Source of the DNA: DASZCR01 sp035942915
Lineage (GTDB): Bacteria > Acidobacteriota > Blastocatellia > Pyrinomonadales > Pyrinomonadaceae
Assembly: GCA_035942915.1 (NCBI GenBank)
Contig: DASZCR010000299.1
Coordinates: 1-6,211, forward strand
Length of the DNA: 6,211 nt
Direction: 5' to 3'
The stretch's first letter is position 1. Each line of letters opens with the position of its first letter. Both the position numbers and the translations under genes were made by a program. The notes below the pieces were generated by a model that saw only the letters and a program-made list of their open reading frames with translations, made no database searches and was not told the DNA's origin. Shown in pieces: positions 1 to 5,301 of this stretch.

Positions 1-704
1 TCGCCGTGCTGGCCGCCTCGGAGCGCGGCGGGCTGCTCAACGCGCCCGACATCTACATGGACAAGATTGTCGTCGGCCCTTCGTGTCGCGGCGCGATAGA
101 CATCGACGCGCCCGTGAAAGACAACCTCAAGAACATCGCGCGGCGGCTCGGCCGCGACATCGAAGACCTGACCGTCATCGTCCTCGACCGCGCACGCCAC
201 AAGAAACTGATACAGGACGTGCGCGATGCCGGAGCGCGCATCCGGCTCATCGGAGACGGCGACCTCTCGGCGGGCATCTCGGCGGCCGTCGCAGGCACGA
301 ACATTCACGCGTTGATGGGCATCGGCGGCGCTCCCGAAGGCGTCATCACGGCCGCCGCGTTGAAGTGTCTGAACGGCGAGATACAGGCCCGGCTCGTCTA
401 CGACCCGGAGCGGCTCGGCATTGATAAGGACAAAGTTCCGTCGGAGCAGGAAGTCCTCGGACGGCTGCGCGAGATGGGCATCAACGACCCGCACAAGGTT
501 TACAGCACCAACGACCTCGCGCCCGGCAAGAAGATTATCTTCGCCGCGACCGGCGTCACAGACGGCGCGCTCCTCAAGGGTGTACGCTTCTTCGGCGCGG
601 GCAAACGCACGCACTCGCTCATCATGACCACCGAGTCGCGCCACATCCGTTTTATCGACACAGTCCACGTCGAGGGCGGCCCCGATACGGTCATTCGATT
701 CTGA
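1..704 (+). CDS. glpX: Class II fructose-1,6-bisphosphatase GlpX, C-terminal part (5' end outside the window)
   Basis: GlpX hydrolyses fructose 1,6-bisphosphate to fructose 6-phosphate and phosphate in gluconeogenesis; it is a cytoplasmic, metal-dependent enzyme of the lithium-sensitive phosphatase fold. The frame is open from base 3, so the GTG at base 6 is an internal codon and not a start. About 233 residues are visible. Compared with the E. coli protein (about 336 residues), roughly the first hundred are missing, including the early metal-binding acidic residues. Family landmarks seen are the AASERGGLLNAPDIYMDK segment near the visible N-terminus, followed by VVGPSCRG, then the GIGGAPEG loop about 105 residues after base 6, whose Glu corresponds to a catalytic/metal-binding Glu in E. 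coli GlpX, and FAATGVTDG near the C-terminus. The TGA stop is three bases before the next gene, so the two are probably co-transcribed. Identification is firm; the start is not visible. Confidence 0.95.
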   Translation, partial: AVLAASERGGLLNAPDIYMDKIVVGPSCRGAIDIDAPVKDNLKNIARRLGRDIEDLTVIVLDRARHKKLIQDVRDAGARIRLIGDGDLSAGISAAVAGTNIHALMGIGGAPEGVITAAALKCLNGEIQARLVYDPERLGIDKDKVPSEQEVLGRLREMGINDPHKVYSTNDLAPGKKIIFAATGVTDGALLKGVRFFGAGKRTHSLIMTTESRHIRFIDTVHVEGGPDTVIRF

Positions 705-707
705 ATC

Positions 708-1265
708 ATGCCTGCCTCTATCGCAGAGTATGTCCCGCAGTTCCTGAGCGAGTCGGAGGCTCGCGCGGGACGACTCAGGGCGTTGGCGGCGTGGGCAGCA
801 TTGTTGACGGCGGTGACGCTGTTTCTGTGTCTCATCGCGGCGGCTCCCTGGGCGCGCGCAGAAGGGCACGAGACGTTGGCGGGAGTCCTCTACATGAGCT
901 TCGGCACGGTCTGTCATCAGATGCCGGAGCGTTCGTTTTATCTGTTCGGTTTCCCGCTGGCGGTGTGTGCGCGATGTCTGGGGCTTTACGTGGGCGCGGC
1001 GGCGGGAGTGCTTTTGTATCCGGCGGTGCGGCGTCTTGAGCGCAGCGACGTACCGGCGCGCGGCTGGCTGCTGGTGGCCGCCGTTCCGACCTCGTTCGAC
1101 TTCGCGCTCGGCCTGTTTGGCATCTGGGCGAACACGCACCTGTCGCGCTTTCTGACGGCATCGCTCCTCGGCGCGGTGGCGGCCTTCTACATCGTCCCGG
1201 CCGTGTTAGACTTCGGCCGCCGCAGACGCAGGCGCAAGCATCAACAACGAGAGGCGCTCGCCTGA
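708..1265 (+). CDS. DUF2085 family integral membrane protein
   Basis: This 185-residue membrane protein belongs to the uncharacterised DUF2085 family. The diagnostic features are CHQMPERSF at about residues 69-77 and VCARCLGLYVG at about 86-96: the Cys/His pair, the CxxC pair and the following Gly/Tyr are the family's conserved core and resemble a metal- or redox-active site, though no function is established. A PTSFDF segment (about 127-132) places an Asp at the start of a later helix. Hydrophobic stretches at about 24-48, 80-104, 117-139 and 145-168 suggest four membrane helices, and the C-terminus is a very basic tail (six Arg in a row at about 171-176). The ATG is three bases after the glpX stop and I see no good Shine-Dalgarno in front of it, so translation is probably coupled to glpX. 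The physical link to a gluconeogenic enzyme may be only transcriptional convenience. Confidence 0.88.
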   Translation: MPASIAEYVPQFLSESEARAGRLRALAAWAALLTAVTLFLCLIAAAPWARAEGHETLAGVLYMSFGTVCHQMPERSFYLFGFPLAVCARCLGLYVGAAAGVLLYPAVRRLERSDVPARGWLLVAAVPTSFDFALGLFGIWANTHLSRFLTASLLGAVAAFYIVPAVLDFGRRRRRRKHQQREALA

Positions 1266-1329
1266 CGAGCCGAACTGTTTGGAGTCAGACGGAAGACTTA
1301 TCAACCCAATTCGACGAAGGTGAAAAAAG

Positions 1330-1878
1330 ATGGGAAATAAACTGAAACCGGCGTTAATCGGGGGCGCTATCATCTGCGTCCTGTCGCTCATTCCCATACT
1401 CAACAGGGGCTGCTGCCTGTGGGCGGTTATCGGCGGTGCAGTGGCCGTCTATCTGTACATCAAAGGGTCGTCTCGCCCGGTGGGAGTGGGAGAAGGTGCG
1501 ACCGTCGGGCTTCTGGCCGGAGTGGTCGGCGCGGCCGTTTTCGTCATCGTCACGCTGGCGATGGTCAGCCGCTCCGGGGCTGAAATAGAGGCGGCGATGG
1601 CGGCGCAGTTTGCCGCGCGCGGCATCCAGCCGCCGATGAGCGGGATGGCTCTGGTGACCATCACGATGCTGATTGGCGGCCTCTTCATCATCGCGCTGGC
1701 GGCCATCGGCGGCCTCATCGGCGTCTCGATTTTTGAGAAGCGCAGAGGCGGCCCCGGCGTCGGCGGCCCCGGCGGTAACGTGCCTCCGCCTCCGCCCAAC
1801 TTCGGCGGCGGGGGAGCGCCCGGCGGCGGCTATGGTGGCGGCGGCGGCGGTGGCGGCGGCTACGGCGGAAACGCCTGA
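1330..1878 (+). CDS. Uncharacterised small membrane protein with glycine-rich C-terminal tail
   Basis: I do not recognise a named family. The 182-residue product has four hydrophobic segments at about residues 8-24, 28-45, 54-78 and 106-134. A paired Cys (about 28-29) lies at the start of the second helix. The first half (helix, short NRGCC turn, helix, YLYIKG, then a Gly/Ala-rich helix) looks like small multi-spanning proteins of unknown function seen in soil bacteria; that resemblance is from memory and not tested. From about residue 137 the chain is a low-complexity tail: Gly/Pro-rich, then five consecutive Pro, then a poly-Gly run broken by Tyr (GGGYGG type). The ATG at 1330 is supported by GAAGG at 1316-1320, nine bases upstream. 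The gene follows DUF2085 after 64 bases and ends before the terminator hairpin. It could be third in the glpX transcript or separately transcribed; I found no convincing promoter in the gap. Confidence 0.82.
   Translation: MGNKLKPALIGGAIICVLSLIPILNRGCCLWAVIGGAVAVYLYIKGSSRPVGVGEGATVGLLAGVVGAAVFVIVTLAMVSRSGAEIEAAMAAQFAARGIQPPMSGMALVTITMLIGGLFIIALAAIGGLIGVSIFEKRRGGPGVGGPGGNVPPPPPNFGGGGAPGGGYGGGGGGGGGYGGNA
1827..1870 (+). repeat. GGC-type triplet low-complexity tract coding a poly-glycine tail
   Basis: The 3' end of the small membrane-protein gene is an almost pure run of GGC/GGT glycine codons interrupted by two TAT/TAC tyrosine codons. It encodes the GGGYGG-like tail. Tracts like this are prone to length change by slippage, so tail length may vary between strains. 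Confidence 0.75.
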
Positions 1879-1911
1879 GCGGTCGGGTCTCTGTGAGAGA
1901 TTGACGCCGGG

Positions 1912-1937
1912 GCGACGGAAGCTTTGTCCTCCGTCGC
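1912..1937 (+). other. 8-bp stem-loop downstream of the small membrane-protein gene
   Basis: GCGACGGA (1912-1919) and TCCGTCGC (1930-1937) are perfect reverse complements around a 10-base loop. No T run follows, so it is not a canonical intrinsic terminator. It may be an mRNA 3'-end structure, or chance in GC-rich DNA. Confidence 0.35.
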
Positions 1938-1975
1938 GCAGTTAAGGCGTGCGGACTGTTCTCAGCGCACAGCAT

Positions 1976-2014
1976 AAGGGGCGCGGCACTTCAGAGAGTG
2001 CCGCGCCCCTTTTT
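1976..2014. terminator. Strong intrinsic terminator between convergent genes
   Basis: AAGGGGCGCGGCACT (1976-1990) pairs perfectly with 1997-2011 over 15 bp around the 6-base loop TCAGAG. On the plus strand the stem runs into five T (2010-2014), as expected for a Rho-independent terminator of the plus-strand transcript ending at 1878. Read on the minus strand the same stem follows the stop of the Bax inhibitor-1 gene (2042) but is trailed only by TTAT, so it should work less well in that direction. Its position between two converging genes fits a shared, bidirectional terminator. Confidence 0.9.
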
Positions 2015-2041
2015 GAGTTTGTCCGGCGACGCGCCGAATCT

Positions 2042-2782
2042 TTAACGGCGACCGGCGTTGAGTATGCGCAGCAGCGCCATGAAGATGTTGAAGGCGTCGA
2101 GGTAGAGGTCGAGCGCGCCCGCGATGTACTCGTTCGTCGGGTAGCGGCGGATGATGTTCGACGTGTCGTAGAGCACGAAGCCGGAGAACAGCAGCAGCGC
2201 CGCGACCGCGATGCCGAACGAGAAGGCGCTCGACGCGAGGAAGATGTTGAGCACCGCCGCGAGGAAGACGACAATCAGACCCGTCATCATCATGCCGCGC
2301 ATGAAGCTGAAGTCCTTCTTCGAGATGAAGACGTAGGCCGTCAGTCCGCCGAAGATGCCAACCGTCAGGACGCCCGCCTGCCAAATCGAGTTGGGGTTGA
2401 GCTGCCCGTAGATGAAGATGGCGGGCGAGATGATGACGCCCGTCATCGTCGTGAATCCGAAGAGCGCCGCCAGATTGATGCCCGGCACGTGGCGGACGGC
2501 CTGCGCGCCGATGACGCCGCCCATCAGCACCAGCAGCGTGATGAACGGATGAGCCGCGATGGACTGCATCAGACCGATTGACGACATGCCGAGCATGACG
2601 CCGCCGATGGCGAACAGCGTCGCCGCGAAGAAGAGCGCGTAGACCTTACGCACGAAGCCCATTCGCTCCGCGACGTTGACCTCGGCGGCCGTCGGCACTT
2701 CCACGCCGCCCCAGCCGCCCTCAGCCGGAGTCCAGCCCTGACGTTGTTCGTACTGTTGATTCTGAGACCGAAAGTCGTTCAT
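2042..2782 (-). CDS. Bax inhibitor-1 (BI-1/YccA/YetJ) family membrane protein
   Basis: This 246-residue protein is a bacterial member of the BI-1/TMBIM family, inner-membrane proteins related to the pH-sensitive calcium-leak protein YetJ of Bacillus subtilis and to YccA/YbhL of E. coli. A polar, Gln/Gly-rich cytoplasmic N-terminus (residues 1 to about 42) is followed by seven hydrophobic segments between about 45 and 240. Family signatures include an FTTMTG motif (about 110-115), VLYDTSNI (about 203-210) and LDLYLDAFNIF (about 224-234). By analogy with YetJ, Asp206 and Asp229 would be the two aspartates of the pH-sensing pair. The start at 2782 is well supported: AGAGAGG lies about nine bases upstream (2792-2798, minus strand). 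It is the last gene of the minus block and has a 95-base leader after the TonB_C gene. Calcium transport is inferred from the family only. Confidence 0.93.
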   Translation of the reverse strand: MNDFRSQNQQYEQRQGWTPAEGGWGGVEVPTAAEVNVAERMGFVRKVYALFFAATLFAIGGVMLGMSSIGLMQSIAAHPFITLLVLMGGVIGAQAVRHVPGINLAALFGFTTMTGVIISPAIFIYGQLNPNSIWQAGVLTVGIFGGLTAYVFISKKDFSFMRGMMMTGLIVVFLAAVLNIFLASSAFSFGIAVAALLLFSGFVLYDTSNIIRRYPTNEYIAGALDLYLDAFNIFMALLRILNAGRR

Positions 2783-2823
2783 TTGAATAAACCTCTCTAT
2801 TTGGGAGAAACCGAAGCGCGCAC

Positions 2824-2851
2824 CTTATCTCGCGCGAATGTTTAGATGCAA
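2824..2851 (-). promoter_or_regulatory. Weak candidate promoter for the Bax inhibitor-1 gene
   Basis: On the minus strand TTGCAT (2846-2851) and GATAAG (2824-2829) are separated by 16 bases and lie upstream of the well-placed Shine-Dalgarno. Matches to the sigma-70 consensus are only about 3/6 and 4/6, so this is a suggestion; read-through from the gene upstream is equally possible. Confidence 0.2.
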
Positions 2852-2877
2852 GCGGCGGTCGCGCGGATGCGCCCGCG

Positions 2878-3633
2878 CTAGTTAAGAGCAAAGACGTACT
2901 CGATGTTGCGTAGGACGCTGACCCGCCGCCCGGACGCTTCGGCCGGACGGAACTTGATGGCGCGCGCGGCCTCAATGGCCTTCTCCGTCAGCCCGTCGGG
3001 TAGCGTCTTGACCGCCTCGACCGAACCGATTGCGCCCTCTTTAGTCAAGATTACCGCGACGACGACCGTCCCTTGCGTGCCGTTGCGCCGCGCCTCGTCC
3101 GTATATTGCGGCTCAGGCTTCTCCATGATGACGGCCTTCGACGTAATTTCCCGGTCGTCCTCGTCGTAATAGATGTTGAAGTTGTACTCGACGACGACCC
3201 ATTGGTTGACGTTGCGCCCGTCCTTCTGCGCGGGCGTGAAGGTGATGGCGCGCGCCGCGCTGATGGCCTTCTCGGTCAGCCCGTCCGGCAGCCCTTTGAT
3301 GACGCGAATCTGAGACACTTTCCCGTTCAAACCGAGAACCATTCTCAGCCTGACGACGCTCTCCACTTCGTTCTTGCGCGCCTCCTCTGTAAAGCCCGGC
3401 TCCAGCCTTGAGAGCAGCACGGCACGCTTCGTCACTTCTCTGACCGTGTAGACGCGGTTCGGGTCATCGTTGTCATCGACAGGGAAGGGTGCGGGCCTGC
3501 CGGGGCCGATACCCGACTGTGAATTATCGGTTTTGTCCGTGCTCTGCGCCGGGGCGACCGCAGAGAACAGGAGGAGTTGCAGGACGAGGAGCGCCGGGAA
3601 CAGGAACGTGAGGCGCAGAGCCGAGTTGTGCAT
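2878..3633 (-). CDS. Exported protein with two tandem TonB C-terminal domains
   Basis: The 251-residue product starts with a signal peptide: a short n-region with one Arg, a Leu/Phe-rich core at about 8-25, then an APA cleavage motif before Gln30. An acidic, Pro-containing linker runs to about 62. Two TonB_C-like domains follow at about 67-155 and 165-250. Each has a PxxTxEAR-type beginning (LEPGFTEEARKN, PEPQYTDEARRN), a valine-rich strand, LPDGLTEKAI and a closing F.PA segment. The LPDGLTEKA motifs are exactly 96 residues apart. There is no membrane anchor or Pro/Lys-rich spacer as in true TonB, so this is probably a soluble or outer-membrane-facing periplasmic protein; partners are unknown. 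The start is uncertain: ATG 3633 fits the signal peptide but has a weak ribosome site, whereas in-frame ATG 3720 and GTG 3717 follow a perfect AAGGAGG and would add 28-29 residues. Upstream of that the frame only shadows the crcB-like gene. Confidence 0.85.
   Translation of the reverse strand: MHNSALRLTFLFPALLVLQLLLFSAVAPAQSTDKTDNSQSGIGPGRPAPFPVDDNDDPNRVYTVREVTKRAVLLSRLEPGFTEEARKNEVESVVRLRMVLGLNGKVSQIRVIKGLPDGLTEKAISAARAITFTPAQKDGRNVNQWVVVEYNFNIYYDEDDREITSKAVIMEKPEPQYTDEARRNGTQGTVVVAVILTKEGAIGSVEAVKTLPDGLTEKAIEAARAIKFRPAEASGRRVSVLRNIEYVFALN
2956..3290 (-). repeat. Imperfect direct repeat from the duplicated TonB_C domain
   Basis: Bases 2956-3002 and 3244-3290 are highly similar copies offset by exactly 288 bases (96 codons). 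They encode the LPDGLTEKAI...AARAI segments of the two TonB_C domains. The conserved nucleotide match reflects domain duplication inside the gene and is a possible site for recombination that would change the domain number. Confidence 0.7.
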
Positions 3634-3708
3634 GACGGGTCTTTCTCGAACTTCCAACGGGATGCGACTGCGGCCGAAGGCTTTCGTGCCGCCGCATGGC
3701 ATGAAACG

Positions 3709-3730
3709 ATTATACACCATCGGCCTCCTT
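3709..3730 (-). promoter_or_regulatory. Overlapping perfect Shine-Dalgarno and perfect TATAAT upstream of the TonB_C gene
   Basis: On the minus strand AAGGAGG (3724-3730) stands three bases before ATG 3720 and six before GTG 3717, both in frame with the TonB_C gene. TATAAT (3709-3714) begins directly after that GTG. The two readings conflict. As a -10 box, TATAAT would start a transcript about 65-70 bases before ATG 3633. As a ribosome site, AAGGAGG would start translation at 3717/3720 and TATAAT would be codons for Tyr-Asn. TTGACA at 3744-3749 is also a perfect hexamer, but the 29-base gap to TATAAT is too wide for a normal sigma-70 promoter. Confidence 0.4.
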
Positions 3731-3752
3731 GCGCGCGTCACGCTGTCAAACG

Positions 3753-3938
3753 TCAGAGAAGCTTCGCCAGCGAATAACCCGCCCAGACCGTCAGGAGTCC
3801 GGCGAGGTTGGAGGCGAGCACGTTGACGGCGAGCGTGCCGTAGGGAACGTCTAGCCATAGCGCCGCGCCGCTCGTTACGAAATACCTGCCGAGAGTCCCA
3901 AGCAGTCCGACGAGGCCGACGTAGATAAGTTTCTGCAT
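3753..3938 (-). CDS. crcB: Internally shortened CrcB/Fluc-like protein (61 residues)
   Basis: CrcB/Fluc proteins are small (about 120-130 residues) four-helix membrane proteins that form dual-topology dimeric fluoride channels. This intact frame has only 61 residues. Residues 1-41 match the family's N-terminus: MQKLIYVGLVGLLGTLGRYF resembles helix 1 with its G..LG..xRY motif, and PYGTLAVN (32-39) is the GTLxVN motif opening helix 2, including the conserved Asn. Residues about 39-61, with VWAGYSLAKLL at the end, instead resemble the last helix of CrcB. The central part, which carries the GGxTTFSTF segment and the Phe-box residues needed for fluoride passage, is absent. Only two helices (about 4-28 and 34-58) remain, so channel activity is doubtful. 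It starts nine bases after the peptidase stop with a distant GGAG, suggesting translational coupling. It may be a decayed gene, a functional mini-protein or an assembly error. Confidence 0.7.
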   Translation of the reverse strand: MQKLIYVGLVGLLGTLGRYFVTSGAALWLDVPYGTLAVNVLASNLAGLLTVWAGYSLAKLL

Positions 3939-3947
3939 GGCGCGCCG

Positions 3948-5252
3948 TCACTTCTCCGAGACGACGCCGTGACGACGCAGTATCTTGAGCGTCTCTTCGA
4001 GCGGCAGCGCCTCGACGGTGCGCCCGCGTCCGCTGGTCGTCGTCGCGCGAAAGAGCGAGTTGTAGATGGCCTCCTCAGTCGCCTCGATGACGGCGAGGAA
4101 GAGCGGCGACATGGCCTCGTTGGGCAAGAGCTTCACCTCGCGCGGCGCACGCGTCGGGTTGCGTGCGGGCGCGCTCGAACTGCCGCCGACCCCCGCGCCG
4201 CCGCGCAACTCTTTCGCCGTCGAGAAGGCGATGGCGTAGTCTCCGCTGCCGTTGGTGGCGGCCGCGCCGGTGCGCGCGAGGCCGAACATCGAGCGCGCAC
4301 CCATGCGGCGCAGATTGCGCGCGTCAACCGGCGCGTCGGTCGCAATCACGATGATGATTGAACCGTCGGCGCTGTCCTGCGCGTCGGCTCTGACGCGCGC
4401 TCTCTGACCGGACGCGCCTTCGACCTCTTCCTTCAAGTAGTAGCGACCCAACTCGCGGCCGACGGGCGCGCCGGCAATCGACAGGATGCCGCCGAAGTTC
4501 GTCTGCACGAGGACGCCGACCGTGTAGCCGCCGAGACTGTCGGGCAGTTTCCGCGAGGACGTGCCGATGCCGCCCTTGAAGCCGAAGGCGACCGTGCCCG
4601 TCCCTGCGCCGACCGCGCCCTCTTCGACCGCGCCGCCGCGCGCCGCGCGGATGGCCGCCAGCACTTCGTCGCGCCCGGCGTGCCGACCGCGTATGTCGTT
4701 AAGCTGTCCGTCGTTGGTTTCGCCGACGAGCGGGTTGACCGATTGCACATCCTCGTTGCCCGCAAGGCCGAGCACGTAATCGACGACCGTATCGGCCGCG
4801 CGCGGCACGCCGAGCGTCGAAGTGAGCACGATGGGCGTCTCTATCTCGCCGAGTTCTTCGACCTGCGTCGAGCCTGCGAGCTTGCCGAAAGCGTTGCCGA
4901 CGAAGACCGCGCCGGGAACTTTCTCGCGAAAGATGTTGCCTTCATGCGGGAGGATGGCCGTGACGCCCGTCCGCACGTCAGCGCCGCGCACAAGCGTCGT
5001 GTGGCCGACTCGCACGCCCGCGACATCAGTAATACTGTTGAGCGCGCCCGTCGGCAGGATGCCGACGCGCACGCCGACCTCTCTCACGCGTGGTCTTTCG
5101 TTCTTCTGCATCTGTTTAGTCTGTGCGCTTGCGACGACGAAAGCGGCGAGCGCGAAGGCGACGACGGCCGAGAGCGCGCGCGCCCGGCCGAGAACTTGCG
5201 CGCGCGCAGACGCGCCTCTCGTTGGCGGTTTTCCAGCGGCGTGATTTATCAT
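3948..5252 (-). CDS. Secreted DmpA/P1-family (S58) aminopeptidase
   Basis: DmpA-type peptidases are Ntn-hydrolase-like enzymes that cut themselves before a Ser, which then acts as the N-terminal nucleophile and releases N-terminal residues from peptides. With the start chosen here the product has 434 residues. A signal peptide is visible: basic n-region to about 25, hydrophobic core about 28-41, cleavage near ASA|QT at about 44. The mature part begins RVREVGVRVGILPTG and continues with SITDVAGVRVGHTT, PGAVFVGNAFGK, EGAVGAGTGTVAFGFKGGIG, YTVGVLVQTNFG (its Asn, about residue 252, likely matches a DmpA active-site Asn) and TNGSGDYAIAF. In the last motif Ser336 (codon 4245-4247) is the predicted nucleophile, with autocleavage at Gly335-Ser336. 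Soon after lies a Gly/Ser/Pro-rich stretch (about 353-372) that looks like an insert or flexible linker. The C-terminus has AIEATEEAIYN-like and EALPLEETLKILRRHGV motifs. The frame is open to 5378, but that extension overlaps the divergent gene and would bury the signal peptide, so ATG 5252 is preferred. Confidence 0.93.
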   Translation of the reverse strand: MINHAAGKPPTRGASARAQVLGRARALSAVVAFALAAFVVASAQTKQMQKNERPRVREVGVRVGILPTGALNSITDVAGVRVGHTTLVRGADVRTGVTAILPHEGNIFREKVPGAVFVGNAFGKLAGSTQVEELGEIETPIVLTSTLGVPRAADTVVDYVLGLAGNEDVQSVNPLVGETNDGQLNDIRGRHAGRDEVLAAIRAARGGAVEEGAVGAGTGTVAFGFKGGIGTSSRKLPDSLGGYTVGVLVQTNFGGILSIAGAPVGRELGRYYLKEEVEGASGQRARVRADAQDSADGSIIIVIATDAPVDARNLRRMGARSMFGLARTGAAATNGSGDYAIAFSTAKELRGGAGVGGSSSAPARNPTRAPREVKLLPNEAMSPLFLAVIEATEEAIYNSLFRATTTSGRGRTVEALPLEETLKILRRHGVVSEK

Positions 5253-5301
5253 CTTTCGTTCCCGTTTCAAAGACAAGAGACCGCACGGTGCTTGCCGATT
5301 G
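5253..5301. promoter_or_regulatory. Short divergent intergenic region
   Basis: Only 49 bases separate the starts of the peptidase (minus) and the permease (plus). I see no recognisable -35/-10 pair in either direction here. Promoters for one or both genes may lie inside the neighbouring coding sequence. Toward the peptidase, GGGAACGAAAG directly precedes ATG 5252 and is a modest ribosome site. Toward the permease no good ribosome site is visible. Confidence 0.3.

Noticed and set aside
1949..2581. Plus-strand open frame of 210 codons opposite the Bax inhibitor-1 gene
   Set aside because: It is antisense to a clear membrane protein, is extremely rich in Glu, Arg, Asp and His, crosses the terminator hairpin and has no recognisable domain.
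2861..2878. GCGCGG/CCGCGC hairpin at the stop of the TonB_C gene as a terminator
   Set aside because: The stem is only 6 bp, overlaps the stop codon and is not followed by a T run on the minus strand.
3709..3749. TTGACA and TATAAT as one sigma-70 promoter
   Set aside because: Both hexamers are perfect, but the spacer is 29 bases instead of about 17, and no acceptable -35 lies at the proper distance from TATAAT.
3939..3947. Fluoride riboswitch in front of the crcB-like gene
   Set aside because: Only nine bases separate this gene from the upstream peptidase, leaving no space for the riboswitch fold.
3634..3951. Full-length reading of the TonB_C frame back to 3951
   Set aside because: The first part is an out-of-frame shadow of the crcB-like gene, very rich in Arg. 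Only starts at or after 3720 are plausible.
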